Below are positions 9,295-17,437 of a DNA stretch of 64,000 nucleotides, piece after piece. The position numbers and the translations under genes were made by a program. The notes beneath the pieces are model-generated. The model did no database searches. It worked only from the letters and a program-made list of their open reading frames with translations, and had not been told where the DNA came from. This DNA is from Nakamurella alba. Lineage in GTDB: Bacteria > Actinomycetota > Actinomycetes > Mycobacteriales > Nakamurellaceae. The stretch is from positions 274,457 to 338,456 of the forward strand of contig NZ_WLYK01000011.1 in assembly GCF_009707545.1 (NCBI RefSeq), in the 5' to 3' direction. Within the stretch, counting starts at the first letter, position 1. The number at the start of each line of letters is the position of its first letter.

Positions 9295-9339
9295 ACTGGG
9301 CAGTCTAGTTTGTGGAAGTCGGAACTGACCAGTCCAGTT
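9295..9339. promoter_or_regulatory. Candidate TetR operators in the divergent gap
   Basis: AACTG-N7-CAGTT (9323-9339) is an inverted repeat. A related inverted copy, ACTGGGCAGTCTAGTT, lies at 9295-9310. They sit between the TetR start (9266, minus) and DUF1905 start (9351, plus), immediately upstream of AAGGAG. Confidence 0.5.
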
Positions 9340-9350
9340 AAGGAGACGTC

Positions 9351-9647
9351 ATGACCAGCACTTCGCCCGCCACCGCTCCCGTCGATCCGGAGCTCGCCGT
9401 CACCGCTACGCTGACCTGCGACAACACCCCGGGTGGCTGGACCGTGGTGTACCTGGCCGGATCGTCCGAGACCTTCGGCACCCGGAAGCCGGTGAAGGTG
9501 CGGGGGACGCTGGACGGCCACGAGTTCCGGGCGACCCTGCTGCCGATGGGCGACGGGACGCACATGCTCCCGGTGCGTGCCGCGTTGCGGCGAGCAGTCG
9601 GCAAGTCCGACGGTGCCGACGTCCGGGTCGCCCTGCGCCGCGCCTGA
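9351..9647 (+). CDS. DUF1905 domain protein
   Basis: 98-residue small beta-barrel-type protein. The family signature is seen in GGWTVVYL, RKPVKVRGTLDGHEFRATL, MGDGTHMLPVRAALRRAVGK and DVRVALRR at the end. Function is not established. AAGGAG sits 7 bp before the ATG. It is the divergent partner of the TetR gene and lies 150 bp before an alpha/beta hydrolase on the same strand, so it is the likely primary TetR target. Confidence 0.8.
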   Translation: MTSTSPATAPVDPELAVTATLTCDNTPGGWTVVYLAGSSETFGTRKPVKVRGTLDGHEFRATLLPMGDGTHMLPVRAALRRAVGKSDGADVRVALRRA

Positions 9648-9801
9648 GTTCCCGGAGGCACCGCTCCGCTGTCGATCGCGGGGGCGGCGGGACCGCCGGA
9701 CGTCGATCGCCGACGGCCTGTCCGGCTGTCCGCCTCCCTGCCGGCCGTCGCGCCGAGATCTTGTTCACCACCTGCACCTCACCCACGACAGGAGAACGCT
9801 G

Positions 9802-10608
9802 ATGACCGAGTACGTGACCACCGCCCGCGGCGACCGGATCGGCTACGACCTACGCGGCAGCGGTCCGGCCCTGGTGTTCGTCGCCGGTGCCGGCCCGTTC
9901 CGCGCGATGGATCCGTGGACCACCGAGACCGCTGAGAAGGCGGCGGGTCTCGGACTGACCACGCTGGTCTTCGACCGGACCGGCCGGGGCGACAGCCCCG
10001 CCGGGGGCAGACTCGACCTGGATCGTGAACTCGACACGATCCGGGCCGTCATCGACGTCGCCGGGGGCCCGGCGGTGCTGTGCGGACACAGTTCCGGTTG
10101 CTCGATCGTGCTGCGCGCCGCGGCCGCCTGGCTGCCGGTGAACGGCCTGGCGCTGTGGGAGGCGCCGTTGGCCGGCTCCGCCGCCGACACCGCCTCCTGG
10201 TCGGACGGGATCGAGAGCCTCATCGACGCCGGGGATCTCGAGGGTGCCACCGAGCTCTACATGCGGGACATGCCGCCGGAGTGGCTGGCCGGGGCGAAGG
10301 CGTCGCCGGAGTGGGGTGTCATCGCCGCGTCGGTGGTGGCCAAGCGGGCCGATGCGCAGTCGCTCGCCTGGGCCACCGCTGCGCTGGAGGCCGCGATGGC
10401 AGGCGAGGGGGCGCTTCCGGCCCTGGGGATCCCGGTGCTGAGTATGTACGGCACCGAGACCTTCCCCGAGATGCCCGTCGCCGCCGCACGTATCGCGGCG
10501 GCGATCCCCGGCACGTCGGTCGAGGAGATGCCCGGCGCACAGCACGCCTGGGAGCCCGGGCCGATGGCCGATCGGCTCGCCGCGTTCACCCTGGCCGCCG
10601 CGGGCTGA
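9802..10608 (+). CDS. Alpha/beta hydrolase
   Basis: 268-residue soluble alpha/beta-hydrolase. The oxyanion region FVAGAGPFRAMD, nucleophile elbow CGHSSGCS, a possible acid residue after YGTETFPEMP, and the catalytic His in GAQHAWEPGP are visible. ATG 9802 follows CAGGAGAAC at good spacing. Earlier in-frame starts give a Pro/Arg-rich extension that overlaps DUF1905 and are rejected. Substrate is unknown. It may be read with DUF1905. Confidence 0.85.
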   Translation: MTEYVTTARGDRIGYDLRGSGPALVFVAGAGPFRAMDPWTTETAEKAAGLGLTTLVFDRTGRGDSPAGGRLDLDRELDTIRAVIDVAGGPAVLCGHSSGCSIVLRAAAAWLPVNGLALWEAPLAGSAADTASWSDGIESLIDAGDLEGATELYMRDMPPEWLAGAKASPEWGVIAASVVAKRADAQSLAWATAALEAAMAGEGALPALGIPVLSMYGTETFPEMPVAAARIAAAIPGTSVEEMPGAQHAWEPGPMADRLAAFTLAAAG

Positions 10609-10644
10609 GTCCCGGCGCACCGCACCTGGTTCCGACGGGTGGCC

Positions 10645-10666
10645 GGGTCCGGCGGCCGCCGGACCC
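10645..10666. terminator. 22-bp perfect palindrome between convergent genes
   Basis: GGGTCCGGCGG followed directly by its complement. It lies between the convergent ends of the hydrolase (10608) and the phosphodiesterase (10713), so it is a likely bidirectional terminator with a small GGCC loop. Confidence 0.75.
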
Positions 10667-10712
10667 ACGACGAGTCAGGCAGTCGCCGGACGGTGCTCGA
10701 CGACCGTCCGGG

Positions 10713-11507
10713 TCAGTCCCAGGACCCGCGGGCGCGCAGCACGTCCCGCAGGACATCCGGCCGGTCGGTCATCAGGCCGTCGACGCCCAGGTCCAGCAGC
10801 CGGTGCATCTCCGCCGGGTCGTCGATCGTCCAGACGTGCACCTCGAGACCCTCCAGGTGGGCGCGCTCGACGAACCGCCGGTCCAGCACGGGCACCTTGC
10901 CGAACCGGATCGGGACCTGGGTGGCCACCGGTCGGGTGAACGCCCCCCGCGGCCGGGGCGGCCGACTCCGGCCCGGCATCCAGCGGGCGCGACCGACCAG
11001 CCGGGCCACCTCCCTCGGTCCGGTGGAGGTGGCGAGATCCGGTCCCAGTGCCTGTCGTAGCACCTTCAACCGGGCATCGGAGAAGGAACCCACGCAGATG
11101 CGGTCGACCAGACCGGAACCGCGCAGGGCGTCCAGCAGCGGACCGACCGCGGCGTCGGTCTTCGGATCGACGTTCACCCGCACCTGCGGGTGCTCCCGCA
11201 TCAGGTCCAGCACCTCCGCGAACAGCGGGATCGGCTGCCGTCCGCCGATCCGGGCCCGCTCGATCACCGGGTCGGGGGTGTGCGCGACGAGCCCGCGCTG
11301 GTCGGTGACCCGGTCCAGCACCAGGTCGTGGAAGGCGATGAGGGTGCCGTCGGCGGTGACGTGCACGTCGGTCTCCAGATAACGGAAGCCCTCGTCGACC
11401 GCCCGACGGAATGCGGCCATGCTGTTCTCGCAGCCCGCCAGCTCGTCGCAGTGCCACCCGCGGTGCGCGAACGCCCGCGGTCCGGATCCGTCGAGGAAGG
11501 CCGTCAC
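10713..11507 (-). CDS. Glycerophosphodiester phosphodiesterase
   Basis: Hydrolyses glycerophosphodiesters to glycerol-3-phosphate and an alcohol. The 264-residue TIM barrel shows AFAHRGWH with the catalytic His, the metal-binding LETDVHVTADG, FHDLVLDRVTDQRG with the second catalytic His, VNVDPKTDAAVGPLLD, and the C-terminal VHVWTIDDPAEMHRLLDLGVDG. GTG start at 11507 (VTAFLDGSGPRAFAHRG). There is no signal peptide, so the enzyme is cytoplasmic. Confidence 0.93.
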   Translation of the reverse strand: MTAFLDGSGPRAFAHRGWHCDELAGCENSMAAFRRAVDEGFRYLETDVHVTADGTLIAFHDLVLDRVTDQRGLVAHTPDPVIERARIGGRQPIPLFAEVLDLMREHPQVRVNVDPKTDAAVGPLLDALRGSGLVDRICVGSFSDARLKVLRQALGPDLATSTGPREVARLVGRARWMPGRSRPPRPRGAFTRPVATQVPIRFGKVPVLDRRFVERAHLEGLEVHVWTIDDPAEMHRLLDLGVDGLMTDRPDVLRDVLRARGSWD

Positions 11508-11587
11508 CGGGCCAGTCTGCCCGAACCGCCCGGCGCGTCGGACGGCAGCCGGGCCGTGCCCGCCCCGCCCGGGGCTACCGTGCGGCC

Positions 11588-11986
11588 ATGGCCCCCGCCC
11601 GTACCGTGACCGCTCCCGCCGGGAGCACGCCGGCCGGCCCGGTGCGTGCCGGGACGCGCCGGCGGGGTGCTCCCGTGCGGTGCGAGTGGTGTGGCCGGGA
11701 ACTGCCGGTGCAGGAGGGTGTCGGCCGGCGTCGCCGCTACTGCGGCCAGGCCTGTCGGCAGCGCGCCTACGAGCAGCGCAATGCCGTCGAGCGCGGGGTG
11801 CTGCCCGAGGACGCCGTGGTGCTCTCGACGGAGGAGCGGGACGACCTCGCCGATCGGCTCTTCCAGGTGCGCTGCGCCGCCGAGGACGTCGCCACGGCCC
11901 TGCAGGAGTCCGCAGGAAAGGCCGAGCTCGCCGACCTGGTGGAGACGTTGATGGACGCGGCGAAGGCGGCCGAGCGGCTGCGCTGA
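11588..11986 (+). CDS. Small zinc-ribbon protein of unknown function
   Basis: 132 residues. The Ala/Pro/Thr-rich N-terminus is followed by a treble-clef or ribbon-like CEWCGRELPVQEGVGRRRRYCGQACRQRAYEQR split as CxxC...CxxxC (residues about 32-60), then an acidic helical tail with likely coiled coil to the end. Such proteins are common in actinobacteria without known role; the arginine-rich ribbon suggests nucleic-acid contact (inference). ATG at 11588. Confidence 0.75.
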   Translation: MAPARTVTAPAGSTPAGPVRAGTRRRGAPVRCEWCGRELPVQEGVGRRRRYCGQACRQRAYEQRNAVERGVLPEDAVVLSTEERDDLADRLFQVRCAAEDVATALQESAGKAELADLVETLMDAAKAAERLR

Positions 11987-12282
11987 CGTGCGCCCCGCCG
12001 CCCGAAGCCCGGACCGGCGACGCCGCGGGGCTGCCTGCACCGGACCGACCTTTCCGGGCGGATCGTCTGCTGGTTCTTGCGGTTGCGGGTCTCGTCGCTG
12101 GCCGCGCAAGGAGGTCTCGCCGCCCGGTCGCGCCAGGGTTACTCTCGAACCGGCGTGCAGGACGCCTCCGGTCCGCGGGCAGGGCTCAGTCCACCTGATC
12201 GAGCAGCAGCAAGACCTCAGCACCACCGACTCCTTTTCGGCCCTGCGACGCGGACCCGGGCTCCTACGGAAAGGAGGTCGCC

Positions 12283-13806
12283 GTGCCGACCCCTCGTTTC
12301 TTCCTCCCCGAACGACCGTCGATGTCGAAGCTGCGCGCCCAGGCCAAGGACCTGCAACAGCGGGCCCGGGACGGCAGCGTCGATGCGCTGGAGCTGCTGC
12401 GCGAGCTCGCCGGCCACGTCCCCGGCTCTGCCGTTCCACTGCACCTCGCACAGCTCGCGCTCGCCCGCGCCTACGGCTTCTCCGGCTGGCCCCGCCTGGT
12501 CCGTCACCTCGACCTGGTGTCCGTCCTGCGCCGGGACCCCGACCCCGGCCCGACCCGCGGCACCGACGGCCGGGCCGATCCCGTCGATCAGTTCCTCCGG
12601 CTCGCGCTGCTGTCCTACACCGAGCACGACCGCCCCGATCAGCGGCAGCGCGCCGCGGAACTGCTCGCGCACCATCCGGACCTGCCCGGGCGGTCGCTGC
12701 ACGTCGCCGCCGCCACCGGCGATGCTGCAGCGGTCCGGCGGCATCTCGCGGTCGACCCGGATCCCACCCGGCCGGCCGGTCCCTGGCGGCTCTCGCCGCT
12801 GCTGCACCTGTGCTACTCCCGGGTCGGAGTGCCGGACGCGGACTGGTCCGGCACCCTCGACGCCCTGCTCGACGCCGGTGCGGACCCGGACGACGGCTAC
12901 CTCTGGCAGGGTCTGGGCACCCCGTTCACCGCTCTCACCGGCCTGTTCGGCGAGGGCGAGCAGGGCGCGGTCAACCAGCCGGAACATCCGGCGGCATTCG
13001 CCCTGGCGCGCCGGCTGCTGACCGCCGGTGCCGACCCGAACGACGGACAGGTGTTGTACAACAGGATGTTCCGGCCGTCCGACGACCACCTGCAGCTGCT
13101 GTTCGAGTTCGGGCTCGGCACCGGCGACGGCGGCTCCTGGCACCGGCGGCTGCCGGAGGTCACCGACGACCCGGCCGGGCTGCTCGAGGTGCAGCTCGCC
13201 TGGGCCGTCACCCACCGGATGCCCGATCGCGTGCGGCTGCTGGCCGGGCACGGCGTCCCGATCGACCGGCCGCTCCGGCGTGGGTACGGCGCCGGGAACC
13301 TGACCCCGGTGCAGCTCGCCGCGCGGATCGGTGACCCCGGCATGGTGCGACTGCTGGTCGACCTCGGCGCGCCCGCCTCGGACGACCCCGTGTCGACAGC
13401 ACTCGCCGTCCTGCTCGACGGCGACGGGACTGCCATCGCTGCACTGGATCCCGCGGTGGTGACCGGGCTCCGGCGCACCCATCCCTCGCTGGTGCTGCGG
13501 GCCGCGGTCAACGACCGCCCGGACGTCGTCACGGCCCTGGTCGGACTCGGCTGGGACGTGAACGCCTACGGGCGCCAGGACGCGCCGATCGAGGAGAAGT
13601 GGGAGACGGCACTGCACCACGCGGCGGGGGAGGGCAAGGCAGACCTGGCCCGGCACCTGCTGGCGCTCGGCGCCGATCCGACCCTCACGGACCGCAGGTT
13701 CTCCGCGACGCCCGCGGGCTGGGCCGCGCACCTGGGCCATCCGGACCTGGCCGCCGCACTCGAGCAGGCCGTGCGGGACCGGCAGCAGCGGGGTTCAGGG
13801 CGCTGA
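12283..13806 (+). CDS. Ankyrin-repeat protein
   Basis: 507-residue soluble protein. After a helical N-terminal region with YGFSGWPRLVRHLD, repeated helix-turn-helix units of ankyrin type are seen: SLHVAAATGDAAAVRRHLAVDP, LDALLDAGADPDDG, LARRLLTAGADPNDG, PVQLAARIGDPGMVRLLVDLGA, ALHHAAGEGKADLARHLLALGAD and TPAGWAAHLGHPDLAAALEQAV. GTG at 12283 is supported by AAAGGAGG immediately upstream. Ankyrin stacks mediate protein binding; no partner is evident in the neighbourhood. Confidence 0.88.
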   Translation: MPTPRFFLPERPSMSKLRAQAKDLQQRARDGSVDALELLRELAGHVPGSAVPLHLAQLALARAYGFSGWPRLVRHLDLVSVLRRDPDPGPTRGTDGRADPVDQFLRLALLSYTEHDRPDQRQRAAELLAHHPDLPGRSLHVAAATGDAAAVRRHLAVDPDPTRPAGPWRLSPLLHLCYSRVGVPDADWSGTLDALLDAGADPDDGYLWQGLGTPFTALTGLFGEGEQGAVNQPEHPAAFALARRLLTAGADPNDGQVLYNRMFRPSDDHLQLLFEFGLGTGDGGSWHRRLPEVTDDPAGLLEVQLAWAVTHRMPDRVRLLAGHGVPIDRPLRRGYGAGNLTPVQLAARIGDPGMVRLLVDLGAPASDDPVSTALAVLLDGDGTAIAALDPAVVTGLRRTHPSLVLRAAVNDRPDVVTALVGLGWDVNAYGRQDAPIEEKWETALHHAAGEGKADLARHLLALGADPTLTDRRFSATPAGWAAHLGHPDLAAALEQAVRDRQQRGSGR

Positions 13807-13838
13807 GCGCCGGAGCGTCCTCCCCGCGCCGGTCCGGC

Positions 13839-14030
13839 GGACAGCGCGTTCACCGCCCCGCGCCGGCGACCGACAGCACCGGGTCCAGCCACGACGCCGG
13901 CGATCAATCCGGGACCCGGTCTGCGCAGACAGTGCGTTCATCCCCGGGCGCCGGTCGACGACCGCAGCGAGACGCGATGCCGGGGATCAGCCGGGCTGGG
14001 CCTGGGAGGACAGCACGTTCATCGCCCAGG
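13839..14030. repeat. Degenerate ~85-bp duplications downstream of a small membrane gene
   Basis: Three related blocks, GACAGCGCGTTCACCG (13840), GACAGTGCGTTCATCC (13928) and GACAGCACGTTCATCG (14010), are each preceded or followed by GCCGG-rich sequence. The last block encodes the C-terminal part of the membrane protein. The two outer copies look like decayed duplications of the gene's 3' end. Confidence 0.5.
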
Positions 14031-14178
14031 CACCGATCAACGACAGGACGAGGACGCCGACCACGGCGCCGGCGACGGCCACGGACGACGAGCCACGCGG
14101 ATCCGGCAGCCGCCCGGGCAGGATGACCGCGCACAGCAATACGAGAGCGCCTGCGAGTACGAAGGTGTCGATCCACAT
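13987..14178 (-). CDS. Small two-helix membrane protein
   Basis: 63 residues with two hydrophobic segments, residues about 5-20 (TFVLAGALVLLCAVILPG) and about 33-55 (VAVAGAVVGVLVLSLIGAWAM), and a short polar loop with PDPRGSSS. ATG at 14178 preceded by ACGGAG. No family recognised. The hairpin-like arrangement of two helices suggests a small membrane hypothetical. Confidence 0.6.
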   Translation of the reverse strand: MWIDTFVLAGALVLLCAVILPGRLPDPRGSSSVAVAGAVVGVLVLSLIGAWAMNVLSSQAQPG

Positions 14179-14294
14179 GACGGACTCCGTTCGTCGATCC
14201 GAGGGTTCTGCTGCCGGTCTACCACTCTGCTGAGCGCTGCGGCAGGGCCTTTGGTCCCGGAGTCAGCGGCCACGGGGCAGGACGGCTCCCGGGA

Positions 14295-15518
14295 TCAGGC
14301 GCTGCGCAGCACCAGCACGGTGATCTCGCTGGGGGCGAAGACCCGGAACGGCGGACCCCAGAACCCGGTACCCCTCGACACGTAGAGCTGGGTGCGGTCG
14401 GAGACCCGGGACAGCCCTTGCAACGCCTTCTGCTCGGCGCGGACGATCAGGTGGAACGGCCAGATCTGGCCGCCGTGGGTGTGCCCGGAGATCTGCAGGT
14501 CGACGCCGTGCGCCACGGCGTCGGCGACCTGGCGCGGCTGGTGGGCGAGCAGCACGACGGGCAACGCCGGATCGACGCCGGACAGGGCCTTCCGATGGTC
14601 GGCCCCGTGGCCGGACACCCCCGAGCGGGCCGCGGTGCGGTCGTCGACACCGGCCAGCACCAACCGGGCGCCGGAGCTCTCGAGGACGACGTGCGCGTTG
14701 TGCAGCATCGTCCAGCCGAGCCCGGTCATCCGCTCGCTCCAGGCCACGGCGCCGGACATGTACTCGTGGTTCCCGGTGATCGCGAAGCGTCCGAGCGGCG
14801 CGGACACCCTGCCGAGCGGCTCCGACTGCGACGCGCGGGCCTCGGTCGACCCGTCGGCGAAGTCCCCGACGTGGACGACAAGGTCGGGGGAGAGGCCGTT
14901 CACCACGTCGACCACCCGGGACGACCAACGGCTGCGGTCGATCGGACCGAAGTGGGTGTCGGCGATCGCGACCAGCCGCAGTCCGTCGAGAGCCGCCGGC
15001 AGTCGCGGGATCCGGACCTCGGTGGTCCGCACCCGCGGGACCCGCATGGCCTGGTAGCCACCCCACGACGCCTGTACGGCGACCCATCCGGCGACGATCG
15101 CGGCGATCCAGCGGGACCGGCCAGGGTCGCCCACCCCGGCGACCGCCAGCACGGCGGAGACGACCGAGCCGATCACGCTCCAGCTGAAGAGCTGCCAGAG
15201 CAACCCGAGCCAGGTGTCGGCGAGCCGCGCGGCGCGGTCGTCGTGGTGCCGACCGTGGCCGCGCACCATCAGCAGCGGGAAGAGGACGACCGCACCACCG
15301 AACAGCACGGTGCCCGCGACGATCAGCCAGGTCGGCGGAGTCGGGGCAAGGACGAGCAGCCACCAGGGCACGCCGTGGAGCAGCAGGAGCACCACCGTGA
15401 CCATCAGCAGCACCGGAAGACGCCTGCGTAGCACGGCTCGACGGTACCTGCGGAACGCGTCGGCTCGATCTGCCACACGATCGCGGCACAGCCGGGATCC
15501 GCGCGGTCCGGTGCTCAC
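14295..15518 (-). CDS. Membrane-anchored calcineurin-like metallophosphoesterase
   Basis: 407 residues. The N-terminal part holds about four hydrophobic spans (residues about 35-50, 60-85, 105-130, 135-155). The C-terminal phosphoesterase domain has the five dimetal motifs: VAIADTHFG, HVGDFADG, ITGNHEYM, LLAHQPRQ and ISGHTHGGQIWPF. It belongs to the YkuE/YaeI-like group; relatives act on UDP-sugars or phosphodiesters at the membrane, but substrate is not readable. GTG at 15518. It is divergent from the peptide cluster and probably not part of it. Confidence 0.88.
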   Translation of the reverse strand: MSTGPRGSRLCRDRVADRADAFRRYRRAVLRRRLPVLLMVTVVLLLLHGVPWWLLVLAPTPPTWLIVAGTVLFGGAVVLFPLLMVRGHGRHHDDRAARLADTWLGLLWQLFSWSVIGSVVSAVLAVAGVGDPGRSRWIAAIVAGWVAVQASWGGYQAMRVPRVRTTEVRIPRLPAALDGLRLVAIADTHFGPIDRSRWSSRVVDVVNGLSPDLVVHVGDFADGSTEARASQSEPLGRVSAPLGRFAITGNHEYMSGAVAWSERMTGLGWTMLHNAHVVLESSGARLVLAGVDDRTAARSGVSGHGADHRKALSGVDPALPVVLLAHQPRQVADAVAHGVDLQISGHTHGGQIWPFHLIVRAEQKALQGLSRVSDRTQLYVSRGTGFWGPPFRVFAPSEITVLVLRSA

Positions 15519-15674
15519 TCAGCGGTCGTGACCTGCGGGCGAAAGTCGCTCTCTACGGTGAGTGACCAGCTGATCACAGTGTGATGGAATGCTGGTACAG
15601 GGCTGATCGGGTGATCGACTGGTCCTTTCGAACCACAGCCCGGTGCAGCACCAGCGTGATGACTCTGCGAAACC

Positions 15675-15686
15675 GCGTGATCACGC
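15675..15686. promoter_or_regulatory. Palindrome GCGTGATCACGC upstream of the precursor array
   Basis: A perfect 12-bp palindrome sits 88 bp before the first precursor start, in the 255-bp gap between the divergent metallophosphoesterase and the precursor array. A partly matching CTGATCACAGTGTGAT lies near 15570. It could be an operator for the precursor transcript; no regulator gene is encoded in the cluster. Confidence 0.4.
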
Positions 15687-15773
15687 AATGCCCGGATCGT
15701 CCCCTTCGCAGTGCCACCCGGATCGGGCCGGACCAGCCGGCCCCGACATGCTCACGGAAGCAGGAACTCACCC

Positions 15774-16166
15774 ATGACCCAGACCGTCGACCAGCCGACC
15801 ATCGCCCCCGAGCTGTCCGTCGTCGAGCAGATCCAGCTGCGCGCCGCGGTGGAGCCGGAGTTCCGCGCCGCGGTCCTCGCGGATCCGCGTGCGGTGTTCG
15901 CCGAGTACGGCGTGCAGATCCCGGAGGCCGTCGCCGTGCGCACCGTCGAGTCGGGGGCCGAGGAGTTCGTGCTGGCGATCCCTGCCGCGGTGGACGTCGA
16001 CGGGGAGCTGTCCGAGGACGCCCTGGCCGGCACCTCCGGTGGTCTGAGCCCGTTCGCCTTCATCCCCGGCATCATGGCGCTGACCGCGGCCAACGGTGGC
16101 GTCATCGTCGGTGCCACCGCGGTGATGGGTGCTGTCACCGGCGCCATCATCGGCGCCACGTCCTGA
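15774..16166 (+). CDS. NHLP-type precursor peptide 1 (long leader)
   Basis: 130 residues. The leader (residues 1-90) is of the nitrile-hydratase-alpha type: VEQIQLRAAVEPEFRAAVL, ADPRAVFAEYGVQIPE, EEFVLAIPA, then an acidic stretch ending LAGTSGG. Cleavage after GG is expected by the C39 peptidase encoded downstream. The 40-residue core (from LSPFAFIPG) is hydrophobic with GxxxG steps (GVIVG, GAVTG, GAIIG) and ends GATS. It has Ser/Thr but no Cys. ATG 15774 with AGCAGGA upstream; the longer open frame before it has no leader character. First of twelve precursors. Confidence 0.9.
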   Translation: MTQTVDQPTIAPELSVVEQIQLRAAVEPEFRAAVLADPRAVFAEYGVQIPEAVAVRTVESGAEEFVLAIPAAVDVDGELSEDALAGTSGGLSPFAFIPGIMALTAANGGVIVGATAVMGAVTGAIIGATS

Positions 16167-16285
16167 GTCGGATCACAGCCGCTGCCGCTGATTGTCGGAC
16201 AAGCCGACGATCCGGCGGTACCGGCGCCCTGCAGCACATCAACCACGCCCAGCACCACGACACCCGAAGAGACCAGGAGTTTCCC

Positions 16286-16651
16286 GTGCCCGTCCTGTCC
16301 GACATCCAGCTCCGCGCCGCCCACGACGCCGAGTTCCGCGCCGCACTGATCGCCGATCCCCAGGCCACCCTGCGTGAGGCCGGCATCGAGCTGCCCGACG
16401 GCATGTCCGTCGAGGTCCAGGAGTCCACCCCGACCGTGCTGAAGCTGGACCTGCCGCCCTTCGTCGACGAGAACGCCGAGATCGCCGAGGGCGACCTGGA
16501 ATCCGCCAACGGCGGCATGCTGCCGCTGGCCTTCGTGGCCGCCGGGTACATGTGCGAGGCCATCTGGGGCCTGGCCGCCGTCGGTGGTGGGCTCGTCGGT
16601 GCGACCGGCGGCTACTACGGCGCCAAGGGCATCAAGAACCTGGTCAGCTGA
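16286..16651 (+). CDS. NHLP-type precursor peptide 2 (long leader, single Cys)
   Basis: 121 residues, GTG start with CCAGGAG upstream. Leader has DIQLRAAHDAEFRAALIADP, ATLREAGIELPDG, VLKLDLPPF and an acidic linker ending LESANGG at residue 77. The 44-residue core starts MLPLAFVAAG, contains GGGLVGATGGYYGAKG and holds Cys 90, the only cysteine in any core of the cluster. With one Cys and a Zn-less cyclase, a thioether is possible but not expected. Follows precursor 1 after 119 bp and precedes precursor 3 by 16 bp. Confidence 0.9.
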   Translation: MPVLSDIQLRAAHDAEFRAALIADPQATLREAGIELPDGMSVEVQESTPTVLKLDLPPFVDENAEIAEGDLESANGGMLPLAFVAAGYMCEAIWGLAAVGGGLVGATGGYYGAKGIKNLVS

Positions 16652-16667
16652 GCGGCCCGGCCGACCG

Positions 16668-17078
16668 ATGACGATCACCCTTGCCGAACTGCAGACGCGG
16701 TCGGCCACCGACCGGCTCTTCCGCGAGAACCTGATCGCCGACCCGGCACAGGTTCTCGCGGAGCACGGGGTCGAGGTCCCGGACGGGATCACCGTCGAGG
16801 TGCACCCCTCCACGACGCAGACCCTGGTGCTGACCCTGCCACCCTTCCTCGGACACGACGGCGACATCGAGCTCGATGACGCAGCTCTCGGGCGGGTCGA
16901 CGGCGGCAACCAATGGGTGCCCTCGGGCTTCTTCGGCAACCTGATCGGCGGGCTCGGCCCGGTCATCGGTGCGCCGATCGGCGGGCTCGTCGGGCAGATC
17001 CCGGGCGGCATCGCCGGGCACCTCGGCTCGTTCCTGCCGTTCTCGCCCGTCCCGCCGGGCGGGATCGGCCCACGATGA
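16668..17078 (+). CDS. NHLP-type precursor peptide 3 (long leader)
   Basis: 136 residues. Leader has ELQTRSATDRLFRENLIADP, AQVLAEHGVEVPDG and TLVLTLPPFLG, with double glycine at residues 79-80 (RVDGG). The core is 56 residues, the longest of the set. It starts NQWVPSGFFG, is rich in Gly/Ile/Pro (NLIGGLGPVIGAPIGGLVG) and ends GGIGPR. No Cys. Its stop overlaps the ATG of precursor 4 (ATGA), so the two are coupled. Leader is close to that of precursor 5, indicating duplication within the array. Confidence 0.9.
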   Translation: MTITLAELQTRSATDRLFRENLIADPAQVLAEHGVEVPDGITVEVHPSTTQTLVLTLPPFLGHDGDIELDDAALGRVDGGNQWVPSGFFGNLIGGLGPVIGAPIGGLVGQIPGGIAGHLGSFLPFSPVPPGGIGPR

Positions 17079-17314
17079 CGATCACGCAGGTCCCCTCCGC
17101 CGACAACCATCACATCCGGAGCACCGCTCCGGAGGCCGAGGTCGACGTCGTCGGTGCCGACACCGGGATCGCAGAAGCAGATCTCGAGAGCGCAACCGGC
17201 GGAATCGCGCCGATGCCGCCGGCCTACGCCGTCATCCAGGGCAAGGGAGGGTCCGACGGACCCGACTTCAAGTACCTCCCGTCGATCGTTCCACCCGGTG
17301 CCTACCAGCTCTGA
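17075..17314 (+). CDS. Short-leader precursor peptide 4
   Basis: 79 residues, ATG overlapping the stop of precursor 3. The leader lacks the nitrile-hydratase-like domain and keeps only the terminal acidic piece IAEADLESATGG (GG at 42-43), although the first residues MTIT match precursors 3 and 5. The 36-residue core starts IAPMPPAYAV and ends SIVPPGAYQL; it is Pro/Tyr-rich and Cys-free. Probably derived by deletion inside a long-leader copy (inference from the shared start and end). Confidence 0.82.
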   Translation: MTITQVPSADNHHIRSTAPEAEVDVVGADTGIAEADLESATGGIAPMPPAYAVIQGKGGSDGPDFKYLPSIVPPGAYQL

Positions 17315-17437
17315 GAACTGATCGCGGTGGGGCGGACGCCTGCCCTGACCCCGAACGACGCCACCCTCCTGACCGCCGCGAAACCCGGCGCTCAGGTGTT
17401 TCGCCCCCAGATCCGGACAACTCCTGAGGAGAACCCA

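Noticed and set aside
15519..15773. Metallophosphoesterase as a member of the peptide cluster
   Set aside because: It is divergent, widespread as a housekeeping-like gene and has no role known in NHLP systems.
15581..16285. Extended frame upstream of precursor 2
   Set aside because: The extra upstream part overlaps precursor 1, is Arg/Pro-rich and ignores the clear CCAGGAG-GTG start of the precursor.
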